Source of the DNA: Methanopyrus sp. SNP6
GTDB lineage: Archaea; JAADCQ01; Methanopyri; Methanopyrales; Methanopyraceae
Length of the DNA stretch: 64,000 bases
Direction of reading: 5' to 3'
Assembly: GCF_002201895.1 (NCBI RefSeq)
Contig: NZ_CP019436.1
Location: 124,001-188,000 of the forward strand
Shown: one piece after another, positions 44,732-53,752 of the stretch
Numbering within the stretch: the stretch's first letter is position 1
Layout of the letters: each line of letters starts with the position of its first letter
Translations under genes and position numbers: made by a program
The notes under the pieces: generated by a model
The model's input: only the letters and a program-made list of their open reading frames with translations
Told to the model about the DNA's origin: nothing
The model's database searches: none

Positions 44732-45986
44732 CTTCGCGGATCTCGGACTCCGGTACCACGACGCTCACCGCTACGACCCCATGTGCGCTGCCCAACAAGT
44801 CGAACTCCTCGCAAGCTGCCAGGAACTCGGACACGTCCCGGGCCGACATTCCTTCGCCTATCACCGTGACCAATCCCACGTCCTTGTCGACTTCCCAATC
44901 GTAGTCCAGGCCGTTCAGAGCTTCCTCCGCGCTCTTCAAGTTTGTCTCCTCCACCAGGAGGTTGATGTAGGGCTCCGAGACCGTCGTGAATACCGCAAGG
45001 AGGTTCACGCCGGCGTTCCCCAGCGCGGAGGTCACCCTACCCACCACTCCGGGCTCGTCCACCATCTTGGCACCGCTCACCCTGATCAGCGCGACGTCGT
45101 CCCTGGACGCAACTACCTTAGGACCGGGCTCCGTACTATCGGATATCACGGTCCCTATCTCCCCGGTGAACGAGTTCCCAATGAGAACCGTCACTCCGAG
45201 GTTCTTAGCAGCCTCCACGGCCTTGGGATGGAGGACTTCCGCCCCTGAGGCGCCCGCCATCACAGCTTCCTCGTACGACAGTCGCTCGACGACCTCTGCG
45301 TCCACCAGTTCCGGGTCGGCGGTCATGATGCCGTCGACGTCCGTCCATATTACTGACCGCGATCCCAACACCCCGGCCAGAACGGTGGCCGTGTAGTCGG
45401 AGCCCCCTCGTCCCAGCGTGGTCACGTGGCCACGATCGGACCTCCCGATGAACCCCGTGATGACTGGAACGCGGCCCGAGCGGAGGTCTCGTAGGAGTCT
45501 CGAACGCGTTCCGTCCCATCTAATGATATCCGCGTTTCCTGGGTCGTCGGTGGTGACCAGCCCCACGTCCCAAGCGTCGTACGCCACCGCCTTGATACCC
45601 AGCTCCCTCAGGTACGCCGCTACGATGCGGGCGGACGCGCGCTCTCCGAGTGACAGAACCAAGTCGCGGAGGCGCTCTTCGGGTCTACCCAGTTGCTCGA
45701 GAACCGTGACGACACTGTGTAGGAGGGACTCCATATCTTTCAGGAACGATTCTACTTCCTCGTGTCGCTGTTCCAGGTGTTCCGCGATGAACTCCCTGTG
45801 ACGCTCTAGTATGGGAGTCGGATCGGCGGAACCCTCGGCGGCACGTCGAACGAAGTCCTCCAGTGCATCCGTGACACCGGCTAGGGCCGAGACCACGATA
45901 ACATGACCGGAAGCCGCGGAAGCCTCGAGGGTCCGAAGTCCCTCCTCAGAGGATACCGAAGTTCCTCCGAACTTGTGAACCTCCAA
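44697..45986 (-). CDS. lysC: Aspartate kinase
   Basis: The enzyme phosphorylates aspartate for lysine, threonine and methionine synthesis. The N-terminal VHKFGGTSV motif, LGRGGSDYTATVLAG and C-terminal tandem ACT domains (GKMVDEPGVVGRVTSALG-like segment and a second repeat) are visible. TTG 45986 has GAGGGG 7 nt upstream and gives 429 residues; longer frames run into the palindrome and tRNA-Ser. It lies 44 bp after the tRNA gene on the same strand. Homoserine dehydrogenase is elsewhere in the window. Confidence 0.93.
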   Translation of the reverse strand: MEVHKFGGTSVSSEEGLRTLEASAASGHVIVVSALAGVTDALEDFVRRAAEGSADPTPILERHREFIAEHLEQRHEEVESFLKDMESLLHSVVTVLEQLGRPEERLRDLVLSLGERASARIVAAYLRELGIKAVAYDAWDVGLVTTDDPGNADIIRWDGTRSRLLRDLRSGRVPVITGFIGRSDRGHVTTLGRGGSDYTATVLAGVLGSRSVIWTDVDGIMTADPELVDAEVVERLSYEEAVMAGASGAEVLHPKAVEAAKNLGVTVLIGNSFTGEIGTVISDSTEPGPKVVASRDDVALIRVSGAKMVDEPGVVGRVTSALGNAGVNLLAVFTTVSEPYINLLVEETNLKSAEEALNGLDYDWEVDKDVGLVTVIGEGMSARDVSEFLAACEEFDLLGSAHGVVAVSVVVPESEIREVTRRLAERLLV

Positions 45987-46000
45987 GATCGGTCCCCTCT

Positions 46001-46025
46001 TCGTTATGAGACTCATAACGATTCC
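46001..46025 (-). repeat. Palindromic trailer element after tRNA-Ser (copy 1)
   Basis: Reading the minus strand, 4 nt after the encoded CCA comes GGAATCGTTATGA, then 4 nt, then CATAACGA. CGTTATG pairs perfectly with CATAACG (7 bp, 5-nt loop). The same 13-nt and 8-nt blocks occur at the same place after tRNA-Tyr, with a different loop. It lies between tRNA-Ser and the lysC ribosome binding site. Confidence 0.75.
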
Positions 46026-46032
46026 GTGTTGG

Positions 46033-46121
46033 CGCCGGGGCCGGGATTTGAACCCGGGCGGCCCGTTACGGGCCACGGGATCTCCAATCCCGCGCCTTGG
46101 ACCGGGCTCGGCCGCCCCGGC
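46033..46121 (-). tRNA. tRNA-Ser(GGA) with C at position 8
   Basis: An 89-nt class II tRNA: acceptor stem GCCGGGG with CCCCGGC, anticodon loop TTGGAGA (anticodon GGA), long variable arm with stem GGCCCG and CGGGCC, T loop TTCAAAT, discriminator G, and encoded CCA at 46032-46030. Position 8, almost always T, is C (46114 on the complement), so the tRNA should need C-to-U editing at that base to fold normally. TATA-like boxes lie upstream at about 46137-46157. Confidence 0.95.
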
Positions 46122-46158
46122 GCTTCCAGGCGGCATAAAACCGTTGTCTGAATAAAGT

Positions 46159-48060
46159 TTACGGTACAGTCTGGGCCCGGACCTTCATCCCCTTGTGGAG
46201 GGCCTCCTCCAGCCGCTGTCCGACCGATGTATCCTTGTTCACCCTGACTTCACCGCTAGAGCCCACCGTGGCCGTAAACACGTACTCGTCTCCCACGAAC
46301 ACCTTCACAGGACGTCCTGAGAACCTGCCCCCCAGCTGCAGCCTGATGTATTCGCCGTCGTCGACGACGCGCATGGGGAACCGCTCTCCTGACTCCACCT
46401 CGATTACCTCTCCCTTCCCTTCGGGAACCGGAGAACCAGTCGGCTGCGATCGTTCACCTCGCCGCTCCTCCAGCGGCTTAACGGTTATCTTCAGCCCCGT
46501 GCGGTGCTCGATTTGCTCGACATTCCTGCCTTTCTTGCCTATCACCATAGGAACCATGTGCTCTGGGACGTAGACCGTGGCCTGTGAGCCCTTCACCTCG
46601 ACGTCCACCGGGGCACGGCCGCCTATGAAGCGGCGAACTTCCCGTTCCACGACTTCGGCCGCGAGTCGTTCTGATGCCGTCTCCTGCTCTTCCTCTCCCT
46701 TAACGGGGACGACGAAGACTTCCTCTCCGTAGGTATAGATCTCGTACTCTAGCTCTCCAGTCTCGAAGTCCCGAATCTCCACAACGGGACGCGCTAGGTC
46801 CTCCTCCGTCATCCCGGTGGGGACCTTCACGGTCAGTGACACGTCGTACACCTTCTTGATCTCACCGTCTTCGATGAAGATGACCGTGTCCACGATCTGC
46901 GGGATGACACCCAACTCCACCCTACCTATGAGCCGCTGGATCGCGTCGATGGGTCTGGTGGCGTGAACCACTCCAACCATCCCGACGCCGGCTAGCCTCA
47001 TGTCCGCGAAGACCTCGAAGTCCTTAGTCTTCCGGACCTCGTCGTAGATTGTGTAGTCCGGACGTACCAGGAGAAGTATGTCCGCGGTCTTCTCCATGTC
47101 GCCGTCCAGTGGTGCGTACTGGGTTATTTCGTCACCGACCTGCAGATCACGCGGGCTCTCCATAGTCTTGACGATCTTGCCCTGTTCGGCGTAGAACTCG
47201 GCAAGCGCCGCGCAGAACGTCGACTTACCGGACCCTGGCGGACCGGCCACCAGGATACCCTCAGCACGCTCTCTTAGTCGTTCCTTCAACTTCTCGGATA
47301 GGTCGTAGTCGTCGAGACTCACCTTGACGACCGGCCGGACGGCAGTGATCTCCCATCCTTCAGAGAACGGAGGTCGAGCTATCGAGATCCGGAGGTCGCG
47401 TAGCTGCACCACGGTCGCTCCACTTCGGTCGATCTCCACGAAGCTTTCCTCGTCCGTATACGCCTTCTCGATGACCTCTCTAGCCCATTTCTCCATCTCC
47501 TCACGAGTACACGGCTCCGGGCGGAGCTCTATCAGCTTCCACTCTCCGGGTCGTCCCACCTTCGCCTTCGGGGGCACGTTCTCCTTTAGGTGGAGTGACA
47601 TCGCGTTCTCAGGCATCATCCGCTCGATCTCGGTCTCACCCGCACGGGTTATGGGCTCGAAATACACTACCTCGAGGCCCTCGGCTTTCGCTACCTCCGC
47701 CTGGACCTTGTCGCTGGTGATGAGCGTCGCGTTGTACTCCCTCGCCACCTCACGGATCATGGCATCGATCTCACCGCTCCGTGCGAGCCTGATCTCCTCG
47801 AGACCCGGCCGTTCGCCCGCGAACTCGATCTCGATGATTCCCTCCTCGGCGAGTCGCTGGAGCTCCTGCAGTTCTTGAAGTCCAGCGAATCCCGTCTCCC
47901 TACCGCGGTTGGCCTGGTACTCCAGTTCCGAGAGAACAGCACGTGGGATGACCACGATCTTGCCCTCGAGGTAACCTTCCTCGGCGAGGCGGGATATCCT
48001 ACCGTCGATCACCACGCTGGTGTCCGGAACGATGTACTCCGTCTCGATCTCTACATCCAT
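46159..48060 (-). CDS. PIN domain-KH ATPase (PINA family)
   Basis: A 633-residue protein: an N-terminal PIN domain (VPDTSVVIDGR start, later ITSDKVQAEVAKAEGL), a PilT/VirB11-like ATPase with Walker A AGPPGSGKST and a VRPDYTIYDEVRKTKDFEVF segment, then a KH-type RNA-binding domain with VIGKKGRNVEQIEHRTG, and a C-terminal basic extension. In Sulfolobus the homologue forms a hexameric helicase/translocase linked to DNA repair. ATG 48060 matches homologue starts; a GTG at 48117 is also open. It follows hisI by 69 bp. Confidence 0.9.
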   Translation of the reverse strand: MDVEIETEYIVPDTSVVIDGRISRLAEEGYLEGKIVVIPRAVLSELEYQANRGRETGFAGLQELQELQRLAEEGIIEIEFAGERPGLEEIRLARSGEIDAMIREVAREYNATLITSDKVQAEVAKAEGLEVVYFEPITRAGETEIERMMPENAMSLHLKENVPPKAKVGRPGEWKLIELRPEPCTREEMEKWAREVIEKAYTDEESFVEIDRSGATVVQLRDLRISIARPPFSEGWEITAVRPVVKVSLDDYDLSEKLKERLRERAEGILVAGPPGSGKSTFCAALAEFYAEQGKIVKTMESPRDLQVGDEITQYAPLDGDMEKTADILLLVRPDYTIYDEVRKTKDFEVFADMRLAGVGMVGVVHATRPIDAIQRLIGRVELGVIPQIVDTVIFIEDGEIKKVYDVSLTVKVPTGMTEEDLARPVVEIRDFETGELEYEIYTYGEEVFVVPVKGEEEQETASERLAAEVVEREVRRFIGGRAPVDVEVKGSQATVYVPEHMVPMVIGKKGRNVEQIEHRTGLKITVKPLEERRGERSQPTGSPVPEGKGEVIEVESGERFPMRVVDDGEYIRLQLGGRFSGRPVKVFVGDEYVFTATVGSSGEVRVNKDTSVGQRLEEALHKGMKVRAQTVP

Positions 48061-48129
48061 GGATCCCACACCTTCCCACGTGTAGCGTTCACCGACTTCG
48101 TCCTCTCCCGTAAGCACCTCATCAATATA

Positions 48130-48555
48130 TTAACGGTACACCTCGTCCGGGCTGAAAACTCTATCCATCACGACCTCGAACGATCCATCCCGAGTAACGC
48201 GTCGGTAGAAACAGGACCTATAACCGGTGTGGCAAGCCCCACCTTCCTGCTCTACCACGTACAGGACTGCGTCTTTGTCACAGTCCACGCGGACTTCGAC
48301 TACTCGTTGCACGTGACCCGACTCTTCCCCTTTCTTCCATACTTCGCGCCGACTCGTGCTCCAGTAGTGAGCGTAACCTGTCGTGAGCGTCCGGTATACC
48401 GCCTCCTCGTTCGCGAACGCCGTCATCAACACATCGCCATTCTCGGCGTCCTGGGTGATCGCGATCACCAATGGCTCCCCGCCGATCTCGATCCGGTAGT
48501 TCAGGGAGGACGTGACCTTCCGCGCGGTCTCGGGATCCAGTGGTACGTGATTCAT
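48130..48555 (-). CDS. hisI: Phosphoribosyl-AMP cyclohydrolase
   Basis: A 141-residue enzyme that opens the purine ring of PR-AMP in histidine synthesis. [33 protein letters not shown], the zinc-ligand region [28 protein letters not shown] are the family motifs. It is the stand-alone HisI without the HisE domain. The ATG overlaps the hisS stop as ATGA. Confidence 0.95.
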   Translation of the reverse strand: MNHVPLDPETARKVTSSLNYRIEIGGEPLVIAITQDAENGDVLMTAFANEEAVYRTLTTGYAHYWSTSRREVWKKGEESGHVQRVVEVRVDCDKDAVLYVVEQEGGACHTGYRSCFYRRVTRDGSFEVVMDRVFSPDEVYR

Positions 48556-49802
48556 ACTTCAGCCGCCCTCTCGAGTTTATCCAGCGGAACCTCCTCCTGA
48601 ACCCCTGTTCTCAGGTTCTTCACCGACACGTATCCTTCCTTCAGTTCCCGCTCCCCTACGATCACGGCGTAGTTGTACTCGAGTGAGTCCGCCAGTGATA
48701 GCGCCTTGCGTATGTGCTTTCCTGAAACCTCCACGTTCACTACCCACCCGAGCTCGCGCAGCTTCGCGGCTATCTCCCAGATCTTGCCCGACCTCACGAG
48801 TGGTATCAATAGGGCTCGAGTTTCCTCCACTCCGTTCGGAATTCGATCGTACAGCTCGGCTGCGAGGAGGAGCCTGTCGAAACCTATGGCCATGCCGACG
48901 GCCGGAACATCGGGTCCTCCGAGCTCCTTTACCAAGTCGTCGTAGCGGCCGCCACCGGCGCATTGGGATCCTCCACCGAGCTCCGGCACATGTATCTCGA
49001 ACACCATACCGGTGTAGTAATCCAATCCTCTCGCGACGGAGAAATCGAGTTCGTGGTCGACCCCAGCTTCCCGGAGCGCGTCCGAGATTTCCATGAGGTT
49101 CTCCAAGGCCCGCTCGGCGCGTTCTTTCCCACTAACGGTCTCCTCTACCTCGGACTCCGATCGTGCCGTTACTACCGCTAGGACCGTCTCGGCCGGTTCG
49201 GCCGGTAGCAACGTCCTCACTTCATCCAGTTCGCCCTTGTCGACGAGGTGCGCGACCTTGTTCTGTACGTCTTCACCTATCCCGTACTCCTCGAGCAATC
49301 CCCGGAGTATTCCCAAGTGTCCCAGGCGGACTTCGAAGGTACCGGAAGGCAGGATACCGTCGAAGATGCGGTAGGTCAGCTCGATCACCTCGACGTCCGC
49401 CTCCGGGCGGTCCGAGCCGAGTATCTCCACGCCGGCCTGCCAGAACTCACGCCAACGTCCACGCTGCGGCTGCTCGTACCGGAAACAGTTCACGATGTAC
49501 GCCAACTTGAGAGGGTGAGGTCGCGTCTTCAGTTCCGTATTGTAAAACCGGACGACGGGCGCCGTCATCTCCGGCCTGAGCGCCAGCTTCCTCCCCTTCT
49601 TGTCTTCGAACACGTACATCTCCTCCAGTATCTCCTCACCTGATTTCTCCTCGAATAGCTTCGCGTGCTCGAAAGTAGGGGTGAGGATTTCCTCGTACCC
49701 GTAAGAACGGAACACGTCCAGCAGGTACCGCTCCAGCCACCTGCGTGCCCTCATCTCCTCCGGAGTGAAGTCGCGGGTTCCTTTGGGTCGCTCTACCTTC
49801 AT
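48552..49802 (-). CDS. hisS: Histidyl-tRNA synthetase
   Basis: A class II synthetase of 416 residues. Motif 1 region, motif 2 [16 protein letters not shown], the histidine-binding [15 protein letters not shown] and motif 3 [10 protein letters not shown] are present, followed by the anticodon-binding domain. ATG 49802 has GGGGG 8 nt upstream; ATG 49817 overlaps the preceding stop and lacks a site. It is coupled to hisI, an unusual but sensible pairing of histidine synthesis and use. Confidence 0.96.
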   Translation of the reverse strand: MKVERPKGTRDFTPEEMRARRWLERYLLDVFRSYGYEEILTPTFEHAKLFEEKSGEEILEEMYVFEDKKGRKLALRPEMTAPVVRFYNTELKTRPHPLKLAYIVNCFRYEQPQRGRWREFWQAGVEILGSDRPEADVEVIELTYRIFDGILPSGTFEVRLGHLGILRGLLEEYGIGEDVQNKVAHLVDKGELDEVRTLLPAEPAETVLAVVTARSESEVEETVSGKERAERALENLMEISDALREAGVDHELDFSVARGLDYYTGMVFEIHVPELGGGSQCAGGGRYDDLVKELGGPDVPAVGMAIGFDRLLLAAELYDRIPNGVEETRALLIPLVRSGKIWEIAAKLRELGWVVNVEVSGKHIRKALSLADSLEYNYAVIVGERELKEGYVSVKNLRTGVQEEVPLDKLERAAEV

Positions 49803-49816
49803 CAGCGTAACCCCCA

Positions 49817-51169
49817 TCAGCCGGTCCGTCCCATGAGTGCTATGAAGAATCCACAGGTCTCATATCGATGCGGGAACAGTCGGCACGCTTCGGGCATGTC
49901 GAATCCTGGGTCACCGACCTCGACTTCCAGCAGCTCGAACTCTGGGTGCTCGTCCAAGAACCTCCGGACTACCTCTTCGTTCTCCTCGGGGAACATTGAG
50001 CAGGTGGAATAAAGAAGTCGACCTCCGGGTTTGACCATTTCGGCGCCCGCTTTCAGGAGCTCGTACTGGAACTTAGGCAGTCGTTCCAGCTCATCCGAGG
50101 TGATCCTCCACCGACGCTCGGGATTCTTTGGAATAGTACCGTCGGCGGAGCAAGGTGGGTCGACTAATACGGCATCGGCGAACTCACGACCCAGCTTCTC
50201 TGGCGCTTCACGTCCGTCCATCAAGTGTGTTTCAATGCAGTCTAGGACACCCATCCGTTCTGCGATCTCCCGAAGACGTTCCATCCGAACCTCATCCACG
50301 TCGATCGCCACGACCTTACCCTCTCCTCCCATCAGCTGCGCCATGTGAGTGGTCTTACCGCCCGGAGCCGCACAAAGGTCGACGATTACCTCCCCGGGCT
50401 TCGGATTGAGAACCGCCGATGCGAGCGCCGCGGCCTCGTCCTGGATCACGAAAAGACCTTCTTCCCATTCCGGCATCTCTCCGATGGGGAGTCCTTCAGG
50501 GATCTTCAGTATCTCATCCAAGAAGCGTCCCGGCTCGACCGTCACCCGATACTTCTTCTGTAACCGATCCGCCAGCTCTTTGGGGTCCACCTTGAGGGTG
50601 TTCACGCGGATGGTCAGCGGCGGCCTCCGGTTGTTGGCTTCCAATAGGGCGATCACCTCGTCGTGGTTGCCGAACATCTCCATCCATCGCTCGATCAACC
50701 ATCGCGGATGGTAGTATTCCCACTTCAACCTGTCGAGTTCATCCTCCGGCTCGGGAGGTTCGTAGTCCATTAAATCCAGCGTGAACGCTTTCACGATCGC
50801 CGCTGCCCCGGGATTAGCTAGCTTCCGGACCAGCCCGTGTAGTACGTCGGCTACCTCCTCGGGGTCGCCGTCTTCGAACACGACCTCGTTCACGGCGATC
50901 CGTGCCGCGTTCCTTACCCACGTGTCGAGCTCGGTCACGTCATCCGTGATCTCCAGGACGTCCTCTATCACCTCGTCCAAGAGTCCACGTTTCTGTAACA
51001 CACTGTACAGCATCCCGGCGGACACGGATCTGGCCTCTCGAGAGGGATTCACCTCCTTCATTACCAGGCGTCTGGCGTACTGCGTGGGTTTAACCCTCTC
51101 CGCTTTCACCAACGTACGGAGCACTATTTCCATAGCCTCTTCGTAGGTCTTAGCGTTCCGGGACGTCAC
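49817..51169 (-). CDS. RNA cytosine-5 methyltransferase (NOL1/NOP2/Sun family) with NusB-like N-terminus
   Basis: A 450-residue protein. The N-terminal 150 residues are helical and resemble the NusB-like domain of RsmB. The methyltransferase part has [19 protein letters not shown] for SAM binding, [17 protein letters not shown] with one catalytic cysteine and [14 protein letters not shown] with the second. It modifies rRNA or tRNA; the exact base cannot be told. The GTG start overlaps the moaA 3' end by 20 bp. Confidence 0.9.
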   Translation of the reverse strand: MTSRNAKTYEEAMEIVLRTLVKAERVKPTQYARRLVMKEVNPSREARSVSAGMLYSVLQKRGLLDEVIEDVLEITDDVTELDTWVRNAARIAVNEVVFEDGDPEEVADVLHGLVRKLANPGAAAIVKAFTLDLMDYEPPEPEDELDRLKWEYYHPRWLIERWMEMFGNHDEVIALLEANNRRPPLTIRVNTLKVDPKELADRLQKKYRVTVEPGRFLDEILKIPEGLPIGEMPEWEEGLFVIQDEAAALASAVLNPKPGEVIVDLCAAPGGKTTHMAQLMGGEGKVVAIDVDEVRMERLREIAERMGVLDCIETHLMDGREAPEKLGREFADAVLVDPPCSADGTIPKNPERRWRITSDELERLPKFQYELLKAGAEMVKPGGRLLYSTCSMFPEENEEVVRRFLDEHPEFELLEVEVGDPGFDMPEACRLFPHRYETCGFFIALMGRTG

Positions 51170-52073
51170 CGTGCATCATCCCCGTCACCGACGCTCCCTG
51201 ATGCAGTTCGAACGTGTCGTTCCGGGTTCGAACGTATCCCTTCAGCGTGCGAACGAGTTCTTCGAAGTCGTTCCGAGGAAGCGACTTGGGAGGTGCCATC
51301 AGGCACCCCTTGTACTTTCCATCGTGGGTTAAACGGATACGAGTGCAGGCTTCGCACATGACCCCGTCCATGGGTTTGACGACTTCGACGGACATACCGT
51401 TGTTAAGCCGGTATATCTCGCGGTTATGGAACGTGCGAACTCGCTCCAGCTCCGGTTCATACTCACCGAGCGCTTTCAGACCGTCTTCGGCACGTGCGGG
51501 CTTAAATCCTGGTATCGAACCCATCGGCTCGATCAACTGCAGCTTCAGACCCTCTAAGTCGGACAGCTCCTCCACGAGCGTCGGCAGCGTCTTCACGGTA
51601 TCCGAGACCAGTACGACGTTTACCTTAACTGGGGTCAATCCCTCAGACACTGCCGCTTCTATCCCTCTGATGACGTAGTCAGGAGAGAAACGAGACCGGG
51701 TGAGCTTACGGTACAGTTTCCGATTTACCGTGTCGAGACTCACGTTCACGCGGTCCAGTCCGGCCTCAGCTAGGTCACCCGAGTACCTCGCGAGCAGTAC
51801 ACCGTTCGTGACAAGGGAAGTTTCCTCGAACCCCTTGGCGTTTTCGATTATTTCGACCAGGTCTTCTCGAAGCAACGGTTCGCCACCTGTGATCTTGACC
51901 TTCCTAATGCCGATTTCAGCACAGGCTCGGAGCAGTCGGCACCATTCGGCGGCGCTCAGTTCGGATCTCCCAGGCTGTTCCCCTTCCCTGTGGCAGTACA
52001 CGCAGGCCATGTTGCATCGCATCGTTACGGATATCCTAACGCTTCGAACCTCACGACCTAGCGCGTCGCGCAA
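51150..52073 (-). CDS. moaA: GTP 3',8-cyclase (molybdopterin synthesis)
   Basis: A radical SAM enzyme that starts pterin cofactor synthesis from GTP. The N-terminal cluster is in CNMACVYCH and the C-terminal cluster cysteines in CEACTRIRLTHDGKYKGCL; the terminal GG-like end reads DVPER instead of GG. TTG 52073 has GGGG 9 nt upstream and gives 307 residues starting at the family-like LRDALGREVRSVRISVT. The product feeds MoeA and the tungsten enzyme encoded elsewhere in the window. Confidence 0.9.
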   Translation of the reverse strand: MRDALGREVRSVRISVTMRCNMACVYCHREGEQPGRSELSAAEWCRLLRACAEIGIRKVKITGGEPLLREDLVEIIENAKGFEETSLVTNGVLLARYSGDLAEAGLDRVNVSLDTVNRKLYRKLTRSRFSPDYVIRGIEAAVSEGLTPVKVNVVLVSDTVKTLPTLVEELSDLEGLKLQLIEPMGSIPGFKPARAEDGLKALGEYEPELERVRTFHNREIYRLNNGMSVEVVKPMDGVMCEACTRIRLTHDGKYKGCLMAPPKSLPRNDFEELVRTLKGYVRTRNDTFELHQGASVTGMMHGDVPER

Positions 52074-52103
52074 GCGAGGGGACCCCACAGAAAAATAATG
52101 CGG

Positions 52104-53348
52104 TTAAGCGGGTAAGAGGGCGTATATGTTGCAGAATATGATCCCGCCGATCTTCGGCTTCCCCTTGAAACCTATTTCGATAAGTATCGGATACGGCTTC
52201 GTGTTGTAGACTACTACCCCTTCAGTAGGATGAAAACCGTACTCCATTGGGTGCACGCCCATGTCGATTCCCTTAGGTTTCGGGAGTCCTGCATCCAAGC
52301 ATGCGTCCCTGAGCGCTCGGGCCGGTGGACAGCATCCGTGTGCGGCTTTCTCGTACCCTGGGACCTCGAACACGTCGAAGTACTGGCGCCTCCCGTGCGT
52401 CCAGGAATGTGGTGGTACGATCACTCCGTTCCATCCTCGGCACATCCTCGCGGCGTTGACCACCCTGAGATCGTCTAGGTGGCCGACACCCTCCATCGTT
52501 GTCTCGGCGTGTCCGATCAACTTCTTCCGGTACTTGCCAATCCACACGACCACAGCGGAATAGTCGGCCATCTCTACCATCCGTCGGTACGCCGCCTCAC
52601 CGAACACCTTCTTGACCTCGTTCTCATCCATCGGTCGGCGGCCGTCCGTGAACTTCAGCTCGTAAACCAGCGCCGCGCGCTCCCCGATGTCAGCTTTCTT
52701 CAAGTATTTCAGTTTCTCCCAACCGTACTTCTTGGCCGCCTCCTCGAACGTCATGCGTTTGCCCTCGACCTCGATCTCGTCGCTCCCGACCTTCACGGCC
52801 ACGACCTTCGGGACCTTCCGTCCCCAGACTACCAAGCCCGGTTTCTTCACGTACAGATGGCTGCCCCTTATCAGGACGACACCAGGTCCCTGGTAGTCAG
52901 CTACGATCCATCCGTGTTCTACCTTGTAATCCCCGCGCACCCACCGTTCTGCCGGCGATGGGACTACGCCGAAGAACACTGCCGACAGACTTGCGACAGC
53001 ACCGTACTCCTCGATCGCCTTGCAGGCGATGAACGGGTGCGCCCACACGCTGTACCACGGCAGGGAATACGCAGACATTATCTTGTGTCCTCCCCAAACT
53101 GTGTCGCCGTTCTTCACCGGATAGCTGGGCTCCGACGGAGAGAAGGTCAAGTACAGGTGACCGGTCGCCTGACCCGCCGCGATCACTAGTGCCAGTGCGA
53201 CCAACCCCCCTTTGACTGGACCCAGCTCGCGTATACGCTGTGGGAACTCCCGGACCAGTCGCTGGACTCTTTCGGTTAGCTTCTCCTCTTTCTTCTTCTC
53301 CTTCTTTCTCTCCTCTCTCTCCTTCTTCTCCCTGGATTCACTCCTCAC
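52104..53348 (-). CDS. Membrane-anchored protein with extracytoplasmic domain, unknown family
   Basis: A 414-residue protein with a very charged N-terminal cytoplasmic tail (about 45 residues of Lys, Glu and Arg), one membrane helix (about 47-65), and a large outer domain containing HAETTMEGVGHLDDLRVVN and SWTHGRRQYFDVFEVPGYE with several cysteines. No known family. The GTG at 53348 is the first standard start, but the frame stays open and equally charged back to a CTG at 53405, which has GGGGGTG 5 nt upstream. Confidence 0.65.
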   Translation of the reverse strand: MRSESREKKEREERKKEKKKEEKLTERVQRLVREFPQRIRELGPVKGGLVALALVIAAGQATGHLYLTFSPSEPSYPVKNGDTVWGGHKIMSAYSLPWYSVWAHPFIACKAIEEYGAVASLSAVFFGVVPSPAERWVRGDYKVEHGWIVADYQGPGVVLIRGSHLYVKKPGLVVWGRKVPKVVAVKVGSDEIEVEGKRMTFEEAAKKYGWEKLKYLKKADIGERAALVYELKFTDGRRPMDENEVKKVFGEAAYRRMVEMADYSAVVVWIGKYRKKLIGHAETTMEGVGHLDDLRVVNAARMCRGWNGVIVPPHSWTHGRRQYFDVFEVPGYEKAAHGCCPPARALRDACLDAGLPKPKGIDMGVHPMEYGFHPTEGVVVYNTKPYPILIEIGFKGKPKIGGIIFCNIYALLPA

Positions 53349-53440
53349 CGTATCGTCCTTCCGCTCCTCGTCCGAACGTTCCTCTTTGCGGCTCTTACCC
53401 TTCAGTTAAACACCCCCGAGCGGCTTGATTGAGGCGATAG

Positions 53441-53450
53441 TTATTTATAT
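53441..53450 (+). promoter_or_regulatory. tRNA-Tyr promoter
   Basis: TTATTTATAT is a strong TATA box 35 bp before the mature tRNA 5' end, predicting a leader of about 10 nt, as is usual for archaeal tRNA genes. Confidence 0.6.
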
Positions 53451-53484
53451 TATCGGTCAGTGTCCCGGCACGGAGGATGGGGGT

Positions 53485-53559
53485 CCGGCCGCAGCTCAGT
53501 CTGGCTAGAGCGCGGGACTGTAGATCCCGTGGTCCCGGGTTCAAATCCCGGCGGCCGGA
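53485..53559 (+). tRNA. tRNA-Tyr(GTA) with C at position 8
   Basis: A 75-nt tRNA: acceptor CCGGCCG with CGGCCGG, D arm GCTCAGTCTGGCTAGAGC, anticodon loop CTGTAGA (GTA), T arm with loop TTCAAAT, discriminator A and encoded CCA at 53560-53562. Position 8 (53492) is C, not the universal T, so C-to-U editing is predicted here too. No intron is visible. Confidence 0.97.
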
Positions 53560-53567
53560 CCAAGCCA

Positions 53568-53592
53568 GGAATCGTTATGAAATCCATAACGA
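53568..53592 (+). repeat. Palindromic trailer element after tRNA-Tyr (copy 2)
   Basis: Five nt after CCA: GGAATCGTTATGA, 4 nt, CATAACGA, forming the 7-bp hairpin CGTTATG/CATAACG. The flanking 13-nt and 8-nt blocks match copy 1 after tRNA-Ser exactly; only the loop and the short spacer differ. Confidence 0.75.
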
Positions 53593-53752
53593 GCCCAGGT
53601 CGTGGGACGGAGAATTCGATGTCTATCCACAATACCACAACTCAGGTACCAAAGTCCATGACGACATGCGGTACTACGGTGGGGGCGAGTTCGACCACTT
53701 TCGCTGAGTTTTTAGGAAGGTGTTTGAGACGACTCGTAGCGGGGGGTAAGTC
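53593..53752 (+). other. Spacer between tRNA-Tyr and the metallo-beta-lactamase gene
   Basis: No convincing gene. One frame ending at 53707 reads as a tyrosine- and histidine-rich peptide and another runs from ATG 53577 to 53756 as a Ser/Thr-rich peptide; neither has a ribosome binding site. A short T-run near 53709-53713 could be a terminator. Confidence 0.35.
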
